A DNA stretch of 64,000 bases, taken from contig JADJHZ010000016.1 of assembly GCA_016707205.1 (NCBI GenBank), positions 92,574-156,573 of the forward strand, written 5' to 3'. This DNA is from Haliscomenobacter sp. Lineage in GTDB: Bacteria > Bacteroidota > Bacteroidia > Chitinophagales > Saprospiraceae. The notes below the pieces were generated by a model. The model did not search any database. It was not told the origin of the DNA and was given only the letters and a program-made list of their open reading frames with translations. The position numbers and the translations under genes were made by a program. Below, piece by piece: positions 35,769-44,041 of this stretch; position 1 is the stretch's first letter; each line of letters opens with the position of its first letter.

Positions 35769-37179
35769 AAACAGGCACAAACCTTGCCTGGAAAAACCGC
35801 AGGTATTTGGGTTCATACACCATATTCAATCCGCTGGCTTTGGAGGCATTTTGATACACGGCTTTCACCGACTCGGCCACCACATCCATGTGGGCTTCGG
35901 TGTACACCCGGCGGGGGATGGTGAGGCGGGTCAGCTCCAGTTTGGGATAGCGATGCTGCCCGGTATGCGGATCGCGCCCGGCGCTGACGATGCCCCGCTC
36001 CATACTCCGGATACCGGAGTCGAGGTAGAGTTCGGCGGCCAGGGTTTGGGCGGGGAACTGATCCTGGCTCAGGTGGGGATAAAATTTGCGGGCATCCAGA
36101 AACACGGCATGGCCCCCGATAGGCTGAACGACGGGAATACCCCAATCCCGAAGCAAATCCCCCAGGTATTGGACCTGCCCTACGCGGGCCCGGATATGGT
36201 CGTCCTGGATCGATTCATAGATGCCGATGGCCATGGCCTCCATGTCGCGTCCAGCCATCCCCCCGTACGTGTGCAGCCCTTCGTATATGACCACGAGGTT
36301 GCGCAGTTCTTCAAACAAGGGGTAATCGTTGATCGCCAGCCAGCCCCCGATGTTGACCAGGTGGTCTTTTTTTCCGCTCATCCAGGCGCCGTCGGTATAG
36401 GAGCAAAATTCCTTCAGAATGGCTGCGACCGGCTTGTTCTGGTATCCTTCCTCCCGGCATTGAATAAAATAGGCATTTTCGACCATCCGGGTAGCGTCGA
36501 GGTATAGCTTGATGCCGTACCGGTCGCACAGGGCCCGAAGGGCTTTGACATTGGCCATACTGACCGGCTGCCCGCCCGCCATGTTGACGGTACCGGCGAG
36601 ACTGACGTAAGCAATCTGTTCCGGCCCTTTCTCCTTGATCAGGGACTCCAGTTTATTCAGATCGATATTTCCTTTGAAGGGATTCAGGTTTTCCGGGTCG
36701 TGGGCTTCGTCGACGATCACGTCCACAAAGATGCCGCCAGCCAATTCCTGGTGCAGGCGGGTCGTGGTGAAGTACATATTGCCGGGCACGTACTGCCCTT
36801 TCTGGATTACGGCCTGACTGATCAGGTGTTCCGCTCCGCGCCCCTGGTGCGTCGGAACGATGTATTTATAGCCATACACCTCCTGTATAGCCGTTTCGAG
36901 GTGGTAGTAATTGACGCTGCCGGCATAGGCTTCGTCGCCCAGCATCAAGCCGGCCCATTGGCGGTCGCTCATGGCGCTGGTGCCGCTATCGGTGAGCAAA
37001 TCGATATATACCTCGGCAGAGCGCAGGAGAAACGTATTGTATCCAGCTACTTCGATAGCCTGTAGCCGTTCTTCGGGAGTGGTCATCCGCAGCGGTTCCA
37101 CCATTTTTATTTTCCAGGGCTCTGCCCAGGAACGGCGGCCCGATTGCTCGCCCATCGTCTTGAATTGATGTTCGGCCAT
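35761..37179 (-). CDS. tpl: tyrosine phenol-lyase-like beta-eliminating lyase
   Basis: 472 residues, PLP enzyme of the tyrosine phenol-lyase / tryptophanase family. Conserved blocks are LLTDSGTSAMSDRQWAGLM, GDEAYAGSVNYYHLE, PTHQGRGAEHL, the PLP lysine in SGKKDHLVN, VYEGLHTYGGMAGRDMEAMA and LTIPRRVYTEAHMD. RSMERG near the C-terminus matches tyrosine phenol-lyase, where this Arg holds the substrate carboxylate side; tryptophanase has an Ile there as far as I recall. It would split tyrosine into phenol, pyruvate and ammonia in the cytoplasm. ATG 37179 is chosen over the longer frame because of the soluble N-terminus. Automatic tools may call it tryptophanase. Confidence 0.8.
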   Translation of the reverse strand: MAEHQFKTMGEQSGRRSWAEPWKIKMVEPLRMTTPEERLQAIEVAGYNTFLLRSAEVYIDLLTDSGTSAMSDRQWAGLMLGDEAYAGSVNYYHLETAIQEVYGYKYIVPTHQGRGAEHLISQAVIQKGQYVPGNMYFTTTRLHQELAGGIFVDVIVDEAHDPENLNPFKGNIDLNKLESLIKEKGPEQIAYVSLAGTVNMAGGQPVSMANVKALRALCDRYGIKLYLDATRMVENAYFIQCREEGYQNKPVAAILKEFCSYTDGAWMSGKKDHLVNIGGWLAINDYPLFEELRNLVVIYEGLHTYGGMAGRDMEAMAIGIYESIQDDHIRARVGQVQYLGDLLRDWGIPVVQPIGGHAVFLDARKFYPHLSQDQFPAQTLAAELYLDSGIRSMERGIVSAGRDPHTGQHRYPKLELTRLTIPRRVYTEAHMDVVAESVKAVYQNASKASGLNMVYEPKYLRFFQARFVPVLK

Positions 37180-37307
37180 TTTCGTTGGTTTTATTTGGAT
37201 TAAAAAATCATAGAAATTTCCAAATACGCAAGGGGCGGGCCAATGAGGAAGATCAGTTTTTATCAAAATAATGATCACCCGCTCAATGGGTTTTATGCTT
37301 CGCGTTA

Positions 37308-37383
37308 CCAGGTTTTGTGCATGCCGCCGCGCGCCTCCCAGCCTTTTAAAGGAGCGGCAGCTATCCTAATGCACAAAACCTGG
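37308..37383. repeat. inverted repeat, 15-bp arms
   Basis: CCAGGTTTTGTGCAT (37308-37322) pairs perfectly with ATGCACAAAACCTGG (37369-37383) around 46 bases that also contain CCTTTTAAAGG. It lies between divergent genes and could be an operator or a small mobile remnant. Confidence 0.7.
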
Positions 37384-37464
37384 CGGAGGGCAGTATATGT
37401 AACTCATTTCACCAAAATCTTGCGGCTAAAAAGGCGATATTTACTGGAAATAAAAACATCGCGC

Positions 37465-37854
37465 ATGAGCTATTATTTCTCCAAAACCTTGTCGATGGAT
37501 TTTGAGACGGCCATCCAGACGGTTTACCTGGCGCTTCAGGAGCATGGATTCGGGGTGGTCACCGAAATCGACATCAAATCCACGTTCAAAAAAAAGCTGA
37601 ACCAGAACTTTCGGCCTTACCGTATTCTGGGCGCATGCAACCCCAGTTACGCCTATGAGGCGCTCCAACGAGAGGATAAAATCGGCACGATGCTGCCTTG
37701 TAACGTCATTGTACAGGAAATTGCCCCGGGACAAGTAGAAGTATCTGCCGTGGATCCGGTAGCTTCGATGATGGCAATCGAAAATTCGGAGTTACACATG
37801 CTGGCAAGTCAGGTGGGCTCTGCTTTGCAGAAAATGGTGGAAGATTTGGCCTAA
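37465..37854 (+). CDS. DUF302 domain protein
   Basis: 129 residues with the single DUF302 fold: YYFSKTLSMDFETAIQTV, then ALQEHGFGVVTEIDIKSTF, FRPYRILGACNPSYAYEAL, IGTMLPCNVIVQE and VSAVDP. ATG 37465 gives the standard family start; the frame runs further upstream through the inverted repeat, but that part has no coding character. Cys in GACNPSYA and LPCNVIV are conserved in the family. Function unknown; some members accompany cytochromes or metal-linked proteins. No signal peptide. Confidence 0.85.
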   Translation: MSYYFSKTLSMDFETAIQTVYLALQEHGFGVVTEIDIKSTFKKKLNQNFRPYRILGACNPSYAYEALQREDKIGTMLPCNVIVQEIAPGQVEVSAVDPVASMMAIENSELHMLASQVGSALQKMVEDLA

Positions 37855-37938
37855 AAGTCGTTTTCCTTTGCGGAAGAGGACGAACGCCCGTAGTTTTCCC
37901 CGTTGATTAGAAGGAAAGGTTCCTGTAAAACCGGTTTT

Positions 37939-39012
37939 ATGAGAGGACTAAAGGTCGCTTCCTGGATGTTTGTGATGGCATTGGGTGTGGGGTTTCTGGT
38001 CGTTGCCAAACATCTTCTAATCCCCATTTTCATTGCGTTTACTTTTTTTTACCTGATCATCACGGTTTCTGATCTGTTCCGGCGCATTCCGCTGGGAAGG
38101 TTCCGATTGCCCGCTCCCCTGACGACCACGGCGGCAGCGGTTGCTATCCTGGGCGTGGTCTTTTTATGCGTTCGGATCGTTGTTGAAACGGTAGAACGGA
38201 TGATCGTCCTGGCGCCCAAATACCAGAAAAACCTCGAGCATGTAGGGATAGACCTTGCGCGCTTTATGGGCTGGGAGGAATTTCCCAGCCGGGCCAACAT
38301 TATAAAGGAGTTTGACCTGCGTTCGGTAGCGGTCCAACTGGGCTCCAGCCTGTCCAATCTGGCTGAAACCCTCATTCTGGTGACGATTTATGTCCTTTTT
38401 CTATTGATCGAAAAGCAGTATTTCCATCGCAAGCTGGCGGCCCTGTTTCCTGAATCCGACCGTTACCAGAAGGTGCGGGGTATTTTGGAGCATATCGACG
38501 AATCGGTGCGAACGTATATTGTCCTTCGCACGATCACCAGCTTGCTCAAAGGCTTTTTGAGTTATCTGGTGCTGGCATACGTTGGGCTGGACTTCGCGGT
38601 GTTCTGGGCTTTCCTGATTTTTCTGTTGAATTATATTCCCAGTTTGGGGCCTATTTTTGCCACATCCCTGGCCGCTTTGTTCTCCCTGATGCAATTTCAG
38701 GATGTGTCGCTATTCCTGTTCATCCTCCTGACGATCATGGCGATCGAGCTGTCCATCGGCCACTACCTGGAACCCCGGCTGGTGGGCCATACCCTTAACC
38801 TGAGCCCCTTCGTGATTCTGTTTTCCCTTTCCCTTTGGGGCAGTATCTGGGGCATCATCGGCATGTTTCTCTGTGTGCCCCTCATGGTGACGATCGTCAT
38901 TACCCTGGCCGGTTTTCCCGAAACCCGGCCGATTGCGGTGTTGCTGTCTGAGAAAGGAAAAGTGACGCTCAGGGAAGAAAAAATACCACATAGATCAGAA
39001 AAAGAAGGCTAA
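37939..39012 (+). CDS. AI-2E family transporter (PerM-like)
   Basis: 357 residues with about eight membrane segments (GLKVASWMFVMALGVGFLVV at the start, IFIAFTFFYLIITV, TTTAAAVAILGVVFLCV, ILVTIYVLFLLIE, FAVFWAFLIFLLNYIPSLGP and others). The block LLNYIPSLGPIFA and the later EPRLVGHTLNLSPFVIL are family signatures. It lies in the inner membrane. Members move small molecules or ions such as AI-2 or Na+/H+, but assignment to a substrate is not safe. ATG 37939 is chosen over TTG 37903. A hairpin-like arm (AGTGCTTTGAATAAC) begins 20 bases after its stop. Confidence 0.87.
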   Translation: MRGLKVASWMFVMALGVGFLVVAKHLLIPIFIAFTFFYLIITVSDLFRRIPLGRFRLPAPLTTTAAAVAILGVVFLCVRIVVETVERMIVLAPKYQKNLEHVGIDLARFMGWEEFPSRANIIKEFDLRSVAVQLGSSLSNLAETLILVTIYVLFLLIEKQYFHRKLAALFPESDRYQKVRGILEHIDESVRTYIVLRTITSLLKGFLSYLVLAYVGLDFAVFWAFLIFLLNYIPSLGPIFATSLAALFSLMQFQDVSLFLFILLTIMAIELSIGHYLEPRLVGHTLNLSPFVILFSLSLWGSIWGIIGMFLCVPLMVTIVITLAGFPETRPIAVLLSEKGKVTLREEKIPHRSEKEG

Positions 39013-39032
39013 TGACGTATATTGGCGGTTAA

Positions 39033-39244
39033 AGTGCTTTGAATAACTTTTTGTATTCTGGGGCTGTCTCAAAAGACGGTTTTTGCCTAAGGCAGCAAAA
39101 AAATATTTTCTTTTTTCAATTACAACAAAAAATTGCTTTGTAATTTTTTGTTGTAATTGAAAAAAGAAAATAAAATTTCATGCCGGAGGCAAAGAGTGGT
39201 CTTTTGGGACAGCCCCCTAGGTTCAATTAGTTGTTCAAAGCACT
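39033..39244. repeat. outer inverted repeat around the MITE
   Basis: AGTGCTTTGAATAAC (39033-39047) and GTTGTTCAAAGCACT (39230-39244) pair at 14 of 15 positions on either side of the MITE-like element. This may be a terminator hairpin split by insertion. Its right arm plus ATAAA occurs again at 4183-4202 with one change in about 20. Confidence 0.6.
39060..39216. mobile_element. MITE-like element, 157 bp
   Basis: Terminal inverted repeats of about 67 bases, starting GGGGCTGTCTCAAAAGAC and ending in GTCTTTTGGGACAGCCCC, with an inner near-perfect stem (TTTTCTTTTTTCAATTACAAC). The termini resemble those of IS1182-like elements, but no transposase is present. No clear target duplication. A part of its right end recurs at 2881-2938. 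Confidence 0.75.
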
Positions 39245-39291
39245 ATAAAGCCATCTTACATTCATTGTTAAACGCCTAAAAATCCATCCCT

Positions 39292-39873
39292 ATGCGTCTG
39301 AATTACTGCAAAGGCCTGATCCTGGCCATCTTGCCGGCATTTTTATTTACTCAATGCCAGCAACCTGCATCCAAAGAGCCAACGTCCTCAGAAACAGCCG
39401 CTGAAGACCTGGTAGCCCGCGGCGAATACCTCGTCAATGCGATGGGGTGCGACGACTGCCACACGCCGAAAACCATGACACCCGAAGGCCCTGCTCCGGA
39501 TATGAGCCGGCGTTTTATGGGTCATCCAGCAGAGGAGGCCTTCCCGCCGGCTTTCGACACCACCTTGATCACCCAAAACAACGTAGCCGTTTTCAGTCCA
39601 GGGCTCACCGCCGCTGCTGGTCCCTGGGGCGTTTCCTTCGCCGGCAACCTCACCCCGGACGAAACAGGAATTGGAACCTGGTCGGAAGAGCAGTTTTTCC
39701 GCGCTATCCGGGAAGGCAAATTCAAAGGCTTGCCCAACGGCCGCCCGATGCTGCCGCCTATGCCCTGGCAAAGCTACCGCAACCTGAACGACGAGGATCT
39801 CAGCGCCGTGTTTGCGTACCTAAAGTCCATGCCTCCGATCAAAAATGTGGTGCCTGCGCCGAAATCCCTCTAG
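39292..39873 (+). CDS. c-type cytochrome lipoprotein
   Basis: 193 residues. A lipoprotein signal (AFLFTQCQQPAS) precedes a single class I cytochrome c domain: YLVNAMGCDDCHTP with the heme-binding CDDCH at about residue 57-61, and a likely axial Met in RPMLPPMPW, then LNDEDLSAVFAYLKSMPPI. It is anchored in the periplasm and carries electrons to an unidentified partner. There is no other oxidase gene near it. The gene ends 5 bases before the stop of the convergent DUF6265-DUF5694 gene. Confidence 0.87.
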   Translation: MRLNYCKGLILAILPAFLFTQCQQPASKEPTSSETAAEDLVARGEYLVNAMGCDDCHTPKTMTPEGPAPDMSRRFMGHPAEEAFPPAFDTTLITQNNVAVFSPGLTAAAGPWGVSFAGNLTPDETGIGTWSEEQFFRAIREGKFKGLPNGRPMLPPMPWQSYRNLNDEDLSAVFAYLKSMPPIKNVVPAPKSL

Positions 39874-39878
39874 GGTAA

Positions 39879-41174
39879 CTACCGCAGATACGACAACACA
39901 TCTTCCACCTCGAAATACGGGGAATCCCGGGCTATACGCTCCAGCAATGGAATATGCCCCTGGCCAAAGATCACCAGGACCCGGTCGTCCGGGCTGCATC
40001 CGATCTGGTGCAGATTGCTGAATATGCGCAGGTTGCGTTTGTTCCAGTCTGCCACCAGGTCGGCGCCGGCGAAATTGGTTCCTTCTACCATAGGTAAAAA
40101 CACCTGTAAATAGAGTTGGTAACTTAAATCCAGGAATTCCGGGCTATTCATCTTGTACAGCATGTCCCGGATAGTTCCTTCCTTCAGCCATTGGTCCATC
40201 AACGCGATCGCTCCCTTGCCGATCGCTTCCATCTGAGCCATTTGGGGCCCGTGTTTTGCCGGGTTTGCGGCCACCACCGATTGCAGAGTGTCAAAATCCA
40301 GGCCCATGCGCATGTCAATAGGGAAGACGGTTGAATGCCCCAGTTTTTTGGCCAGCCGGAATCCGATTTGTTCGTGCTCTCCCCTTCTTAGCTCAAGATT
40401 TCCATTTAAAAAAGCCTGGTACCGCCGGAGGATCGCCGTATCGCCAAAGGGGATCTCCAATGCGATTTTTGTGGGTCTGAAAGCGGCTAGTTTGTCTACG
40501 ACTTCTTCGATCTCTGCCTGCCGCTTCGGAGACAATACGTCGTCGGATTGCAGGTTGAACTGGTCGGCGCCGGGGTTGCTCATGTGATACGTACCCAACA
40601 GCAACAGGGGCGTTTTGGAAATTTTCGGCATGCCTGGCATAAGAGGGGCAACAGGCCGGACTGGGGCCCGTTGAAACGTAAACACTTCCTCCCGGTAGGA
40701 GCCGTTTTTCTGTTTGAACGCCACGTAACAGGTGTACCAATTCCCCTGCAATTCCAACGTCAGGCCTTGAAAATAGGCTTTACCGGGTTCTATCCGGACC
40801 AGGGGAAACGACACAAAATCCGATTTCTCTTCCCACCCGGTCAGGTCCGGATTAAAGTGCTTGACTTTGTAGACCAGCGATTTTCCCTGGGCGGCAATGA
40901 GGCATATCTCATAAAACTGAGGCTGACCGTCTTTAAAAGCCTGAAACGTTGCGGCCATAGCGCCTCCTTGGGGAGGGCTCCAGTTTTCTTCCACATTGCC
41001 TCCCAGACCCTGCCCTATCCACCGGCCGCTAAGCCAATCCAGTTGGCTGATGTCCGCATTAGCCGGTTGAGCAGGGTTATCCAGCGCGAGGGTGTGTTCG
41101 GTTAATTTCGACTGGGCGAAGGCCCCTACCGCCAAAAAGCCTGCAAGGAGCGACAAAAAGAACGTTCTCTTCAT
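39879..41174 (-). CDS. exported fusion of DUF6265 and DUF5694 domains
   Basis: 431 residues. Signal peptide (LLAGFLAVGAFAQ), then a DUF6265-type lipocalin-like domain at about 40-165 (LDWLSGRWIGQGLGGNVEENW, then GGAMAATFQAF), then a DUF5694/TraB-like domain from about 185 (LLLLGTYHMSNPG, KIALEIPFGD, RMGLDFDTL, RVLVIFGQGHIPLL). The second domain has the GTYH and GQGH motifs of the TraB/TIKI metalloprotease-like fold. Neither domain has an established activity; a periplasmic lipid- or peptide-related role is a guess. The fusion of these two is noteworthy. Confidence 0.75.
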   Translation of the reverse strand: MKRTFFLSLLAGFLAVGAFAQSKLTEHTLALDNPAQPANADISQLDWLSGRWIGQGLGGNVEENWSPPQGGAMAATFQAFKDGQPQFYEICLIAAQGKSLVYKVKHFNPDLTGWEEKSDFVSFPLVRIEPGKAYFQGLTLELQGNWYTCYVAFKQKNGSYREEVFTFQRAPVRPVAPLMPGMPKISKTPLLLLGTYHMSNPGADQFNLQSDDVLSPKRQAEIEEVVDKLAAFRPTKIALEIPFGDTAILRRYQAFLNGNLELRRGEHEQIGFRLAKKLGHSTVFPIDMRMGLDFDTLQSVVAANPAKHGPQMAQMEAIGKGAIALMDQWLKEGTIRDMLYKMNSPEFLDLSYQLYLQVFLPMVEGTNFAGADLVADWNKRNLRIFSNLHQIGCSPDDRVLVIFGQGHIPLLERIARDSPYFEVEDVLSYLR

Positions 41175-41275
41175 AATATTCGGGTTGATTTCAAAGGGAA
41201 AGTAAGCATTTTTATCTTCTGCAAGAAATCAAAATTTTTATTTGCTTTACACAAAATTTACAAAACACATTCCCT

Positions 41276-44029
41276 ATGAAAAACCCGATCTTGCTTCTTG
41301 GGCTGCTGCTTACGATAGGCAGCCTGCAAGCCCAACATTCGGTAACCGGAAAAATTGCCGACAGCCAGGGCGCCCCCTTGATTGGCGTCTCCATCCAGGA
41401 GAAAAACGCCACTACCGGCGCCGTGAGCGATCTGGATGGAACCTATTCCATTCGTTGCAGCAATCCCAACGTCACCCTGGTCTTTAGCTACGTCGGCTTT
41501 GGAACACAGGAAATTCCCGTGAATGGGCGCACCGAAATCGACGTGGTTCTGGAGACGGACTACCGCATTCTGGACCAGGTGGTGATCACCGGTTCCCGGC
41601 GCAGCAACCGCACCCAGACGGAAACCACCGTGCCCGTTGACGTGATCATGATGAAACAGGTGGCGCAAAGCTCTGCCCGGTTTGACGTGACCTCTTTGCT
41701 CAATGCGAGCGCGCCTTCGTTCAACTTCAACAAACAATCCGGATCCGATGGCGCCGACCATATCGATCTGGCCACCTTGCGCGGTCTTGGCCCCGATCAG
41801 ACCCTTGTGCTGGTCAACGGCAAACGCCGCCACCAAACCGCTTTTGTATCGGTGTTCGGTACCCGCGGACGCGGCAACTCGGGCGCCGACCTCAGCGCCA
41901 TCCCCGTTGCCGCCATCGACCGGGTGGAGATTCTGCGCGACGGCGCCTCCGCTCAGTATGGCTCCGACGCCATTGCCGGGGTGATCAACCTCGTGCTCCG
42001 CGAAAACACCGATCAGATCAGCGCCGATATCGGATATTCCGCCTACCACGACCCCAAATACAACCCGGCGTTCAAACCCGAGATCGGCCAGTACGTTTAC
42101 GACAACAAACTCGATGGCAACGCGTTCAACGCTTCGGTGAACTACGGGCTAAACCTGGGCCCAAAAGGCGGCTTCCTCAATGCCACGTTTATGCACAGCG
42201 AAAGCGGCAAAACCTTCCGCCAGGAACTGGATGAAATCCTGCCGCTCAGCATCTACCGCAGAGCCCACGGCGACGGCTCTTTCGCCGCCCAATCGGCTAT
42301 GTTCAATATGGAGCTTCCCATCCGCGAAGACGACAAGTTCCTGTTCTACGCCTTCGGGGGGATCTCCGCCAAAAACTCCGACGCCTACGCCTTTACCCGT
42401 AACTTTTCCGCACGGCCGGAACGGTTCCCTACCGACGCCAAGGAAAATCTGATCCCAAAACCGGGCATCATTTTCAACACCTCCGATGACAGTGAGAAAT
42501 ATTTCAACCCCCGCATCCTCACCGAAATCAACGACCTCTCCCTGGCGGTGGGGCTCCGCGGCCAGACGAATAAGGGATGGAGCTGGGACGTCAGCAACGT
42601 CATCGGCCGCAACGATTTCCATTTCTTCGGCGAGGGCACTTTCAATGCCGGCCTCGGCGCCGACCAAACCAGCTTCGACGACGGCGGGTTCTCCTTCCTT
42701 CAGAATACCGTCAACCTGAATATGAGCAAAGAATTCCCGGATATCCTCCAGGGCTTCAACTTCGCCTACGGCGCCGAACTGCGCCTGGAAAACTACCAGC
42801 TCTACGCCGGAGAGGAAGCCTCCTATAAAAATTACAATCCGGAAAAAGCCTCCGGCGCCCAGGGCTTCCCGGGGTATCAGCCTTCCGACGAAGCGGATGA
42901 AAACCGCTCGACCGTTGGCGCCTATGCCGATGTTGAACTCGACGTCACCAATCGATGGCTGGTCGCTGCGGCCGTTCGCCTCGAAAACTACAGTGATTTT
43001 GGGTTTACCTCCAACTTCAAACTAGCTTCCCGGTTTAAGGCCGCCGACAACTTCAACCTGCGCGGCTCAGTCAGCACCGGCTTCCGGGCGCCTTCGCTCC
43101 AGCAGGTCAATTTCAGCTCTACCTTCACCACCGTGCAAGGGGGAACGATCGCGGAAGTAAAAATCGCCCCAAATAACAGCCCGATCACCAAAGCCGCCGG
43201 CATCGCCGCACTGAACCAGGAACAATCCCTGAACCTCAGCCTGGGCTTCACCTTCCAGCCCGTGCCGGAATTTTCGGTCACCCTCGACGCTTACCGCGTC
43301 ACGGTTAAAGACCGGGTGGTCCTCTCCGGGCAGTTCAGCGCGGACGACGACAGCCTCAACCCCGCCTTAACCAAAGCCCTGAAGGGCCTGAACGTCAGTC
43401 TGGCCCAGTTCTTCGCTAATGCCGTCAACACGACCAACCAGGGCATCGACCTGGTGCTCGATTACAACAAGCAGGCAGCCAACCGCGGCTTCCGCGCGCT
43501 CCTCGCCGCTAACTTCCAGGATATGACCATCGATAAGATCAACGTGCCCGACCTGCTCAACGACACGCCCGAACACCGGGCTACCTTCCTCACCGACCGG
43601 GAGCAAAAATTCATTCTGGCATCGGCGCCGCCAATGAAAATAGCGACCACCCTGGAGTACGGCTTCGGAAAATTCAGCCTGGGCGCCCGCCTTACGTACT
43701 TTGGCGAAATCGAACTCCTGGGTTACGGCGAAGACGGCCTGGGCATCAACCCCATGGTACCGACCGATGCCGACGAATCGATCTACGTGGAAGACAAATA
43801 CATCTACGGAGGCAAACTCGTAACCGATCTCTACGCAACGGTGCGCTTCGGCGCCCACGTCAACCTCAATGTCGGCGCCGACAACCTCTTCAACGTACAC
43901 CCCGACCTCGGCTACGTGCCCGTAGCCGCCGGATGGGCGTTCAACAACGAAACCGGAGGCCCCTGGGATTCCGTGCAGATGGGCGGCAATGGAAGGAGGT
44001 ATTTTGTGCGATTGGGGTTGCAGTTTTGA
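41276..44029 (+). CDS. TonB-dependent receptor with carboxypeptidase-like N-domain
   Basis: 917 residues. Signal peptide ending SLQAQ, then a CarboxypepD_reg-like beta sandwich (VTGKIADSQGAPLIGVSI), TonB-box area, plug domain (RRSNRTQTETTVPVDVI, LVLVNGKRRHQTAFV, VEILRDGASAQYGSDAIAGVINL) and a 22-strand outer-membrane barrel ending GRRYFVRLGLQF. It imports a large substrate energised by TonB. No SusD partner follows, so it is not a classical SusCD pair, and the substrate is unknown. It is divergent from the DUF6265-DUF5694 gene (102-base gap). Confidence 0.88.
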   Translation: MKNPILLLGLLLTIGSLQAQHSVTGKIADSQGAPLIGVSIQEKNATTGAVSDLDGTYSIRCSNPNVTLVFSYVGFGTQEIPVNGRTEIDVVLETDYRILDQVVITGSRRSNRTQTETTVPVDVIMMKQVAQSSARFDVTSLLNASAPSFNFNKQSGSDGADHIDLATLRGLGPDQTLVLVNGKRRHQTAFVSVFGTRGRGNSGADLSAIPVAAIDRVEILRDGASAQYGSDAIAGVINLVLRENTDQISADIGYSAYHDPKYNPAFKPEIGQYVYDNKLDGNAFNASVNYGLNLGPKGGFLNATFMHSESGKTFRQELDEILPLSIYRRAHGDGSFAAQSAMFNMELPIREDDKFLFYAFGGISAKNSDAYAFTRNFSARPERFPTDAKENLIPKPGIIFNTSDDSEKYFNPRILTEINDLSLAVGLRGQTNKGWSWDVSNVIGRNDFHFFGEGTFNAGLGADQTSFDDGGFSFLQNTVNLNMSKEFPDILQGFNFAYGAELRLENYQLYAGEEASYKNYNPEKASGAQGFPGYQPSDEADENRSTVGAYADVELDVTNRWLVAAAVRLENYSDFGFTSNFKLASRFKAADNFNLRGSVSTGFRAPSLQQVNFSSTFTTVQGGTIAEVKIAPNNSPITKAAGIAALNQEQSLNLSLGFTFQPVPEFSVTLDAYRVTVKDRVVLSGQFSADDDSLNPALTKALKGLNVSLAQFFANAVNTTNQGIDLVLDYNKQAANRGFRALLAANFQDMTIDKINVPDLLNDTPEHRATFLTDREQKFILASAPPMKIATTLEYGFGKFSLGARLTYFGEIELLGYGEDGLGINPMVPTDADESIYVEDKYIYGGKLVTDLYATVRFGAHVNLNVGADNLFNVHPDLGYVPVAAGWAFNNETGGPWDSVQMGGNGRRYFVRLGLQF

Positions 44030-44041
44030 GATCCCTTCTGG

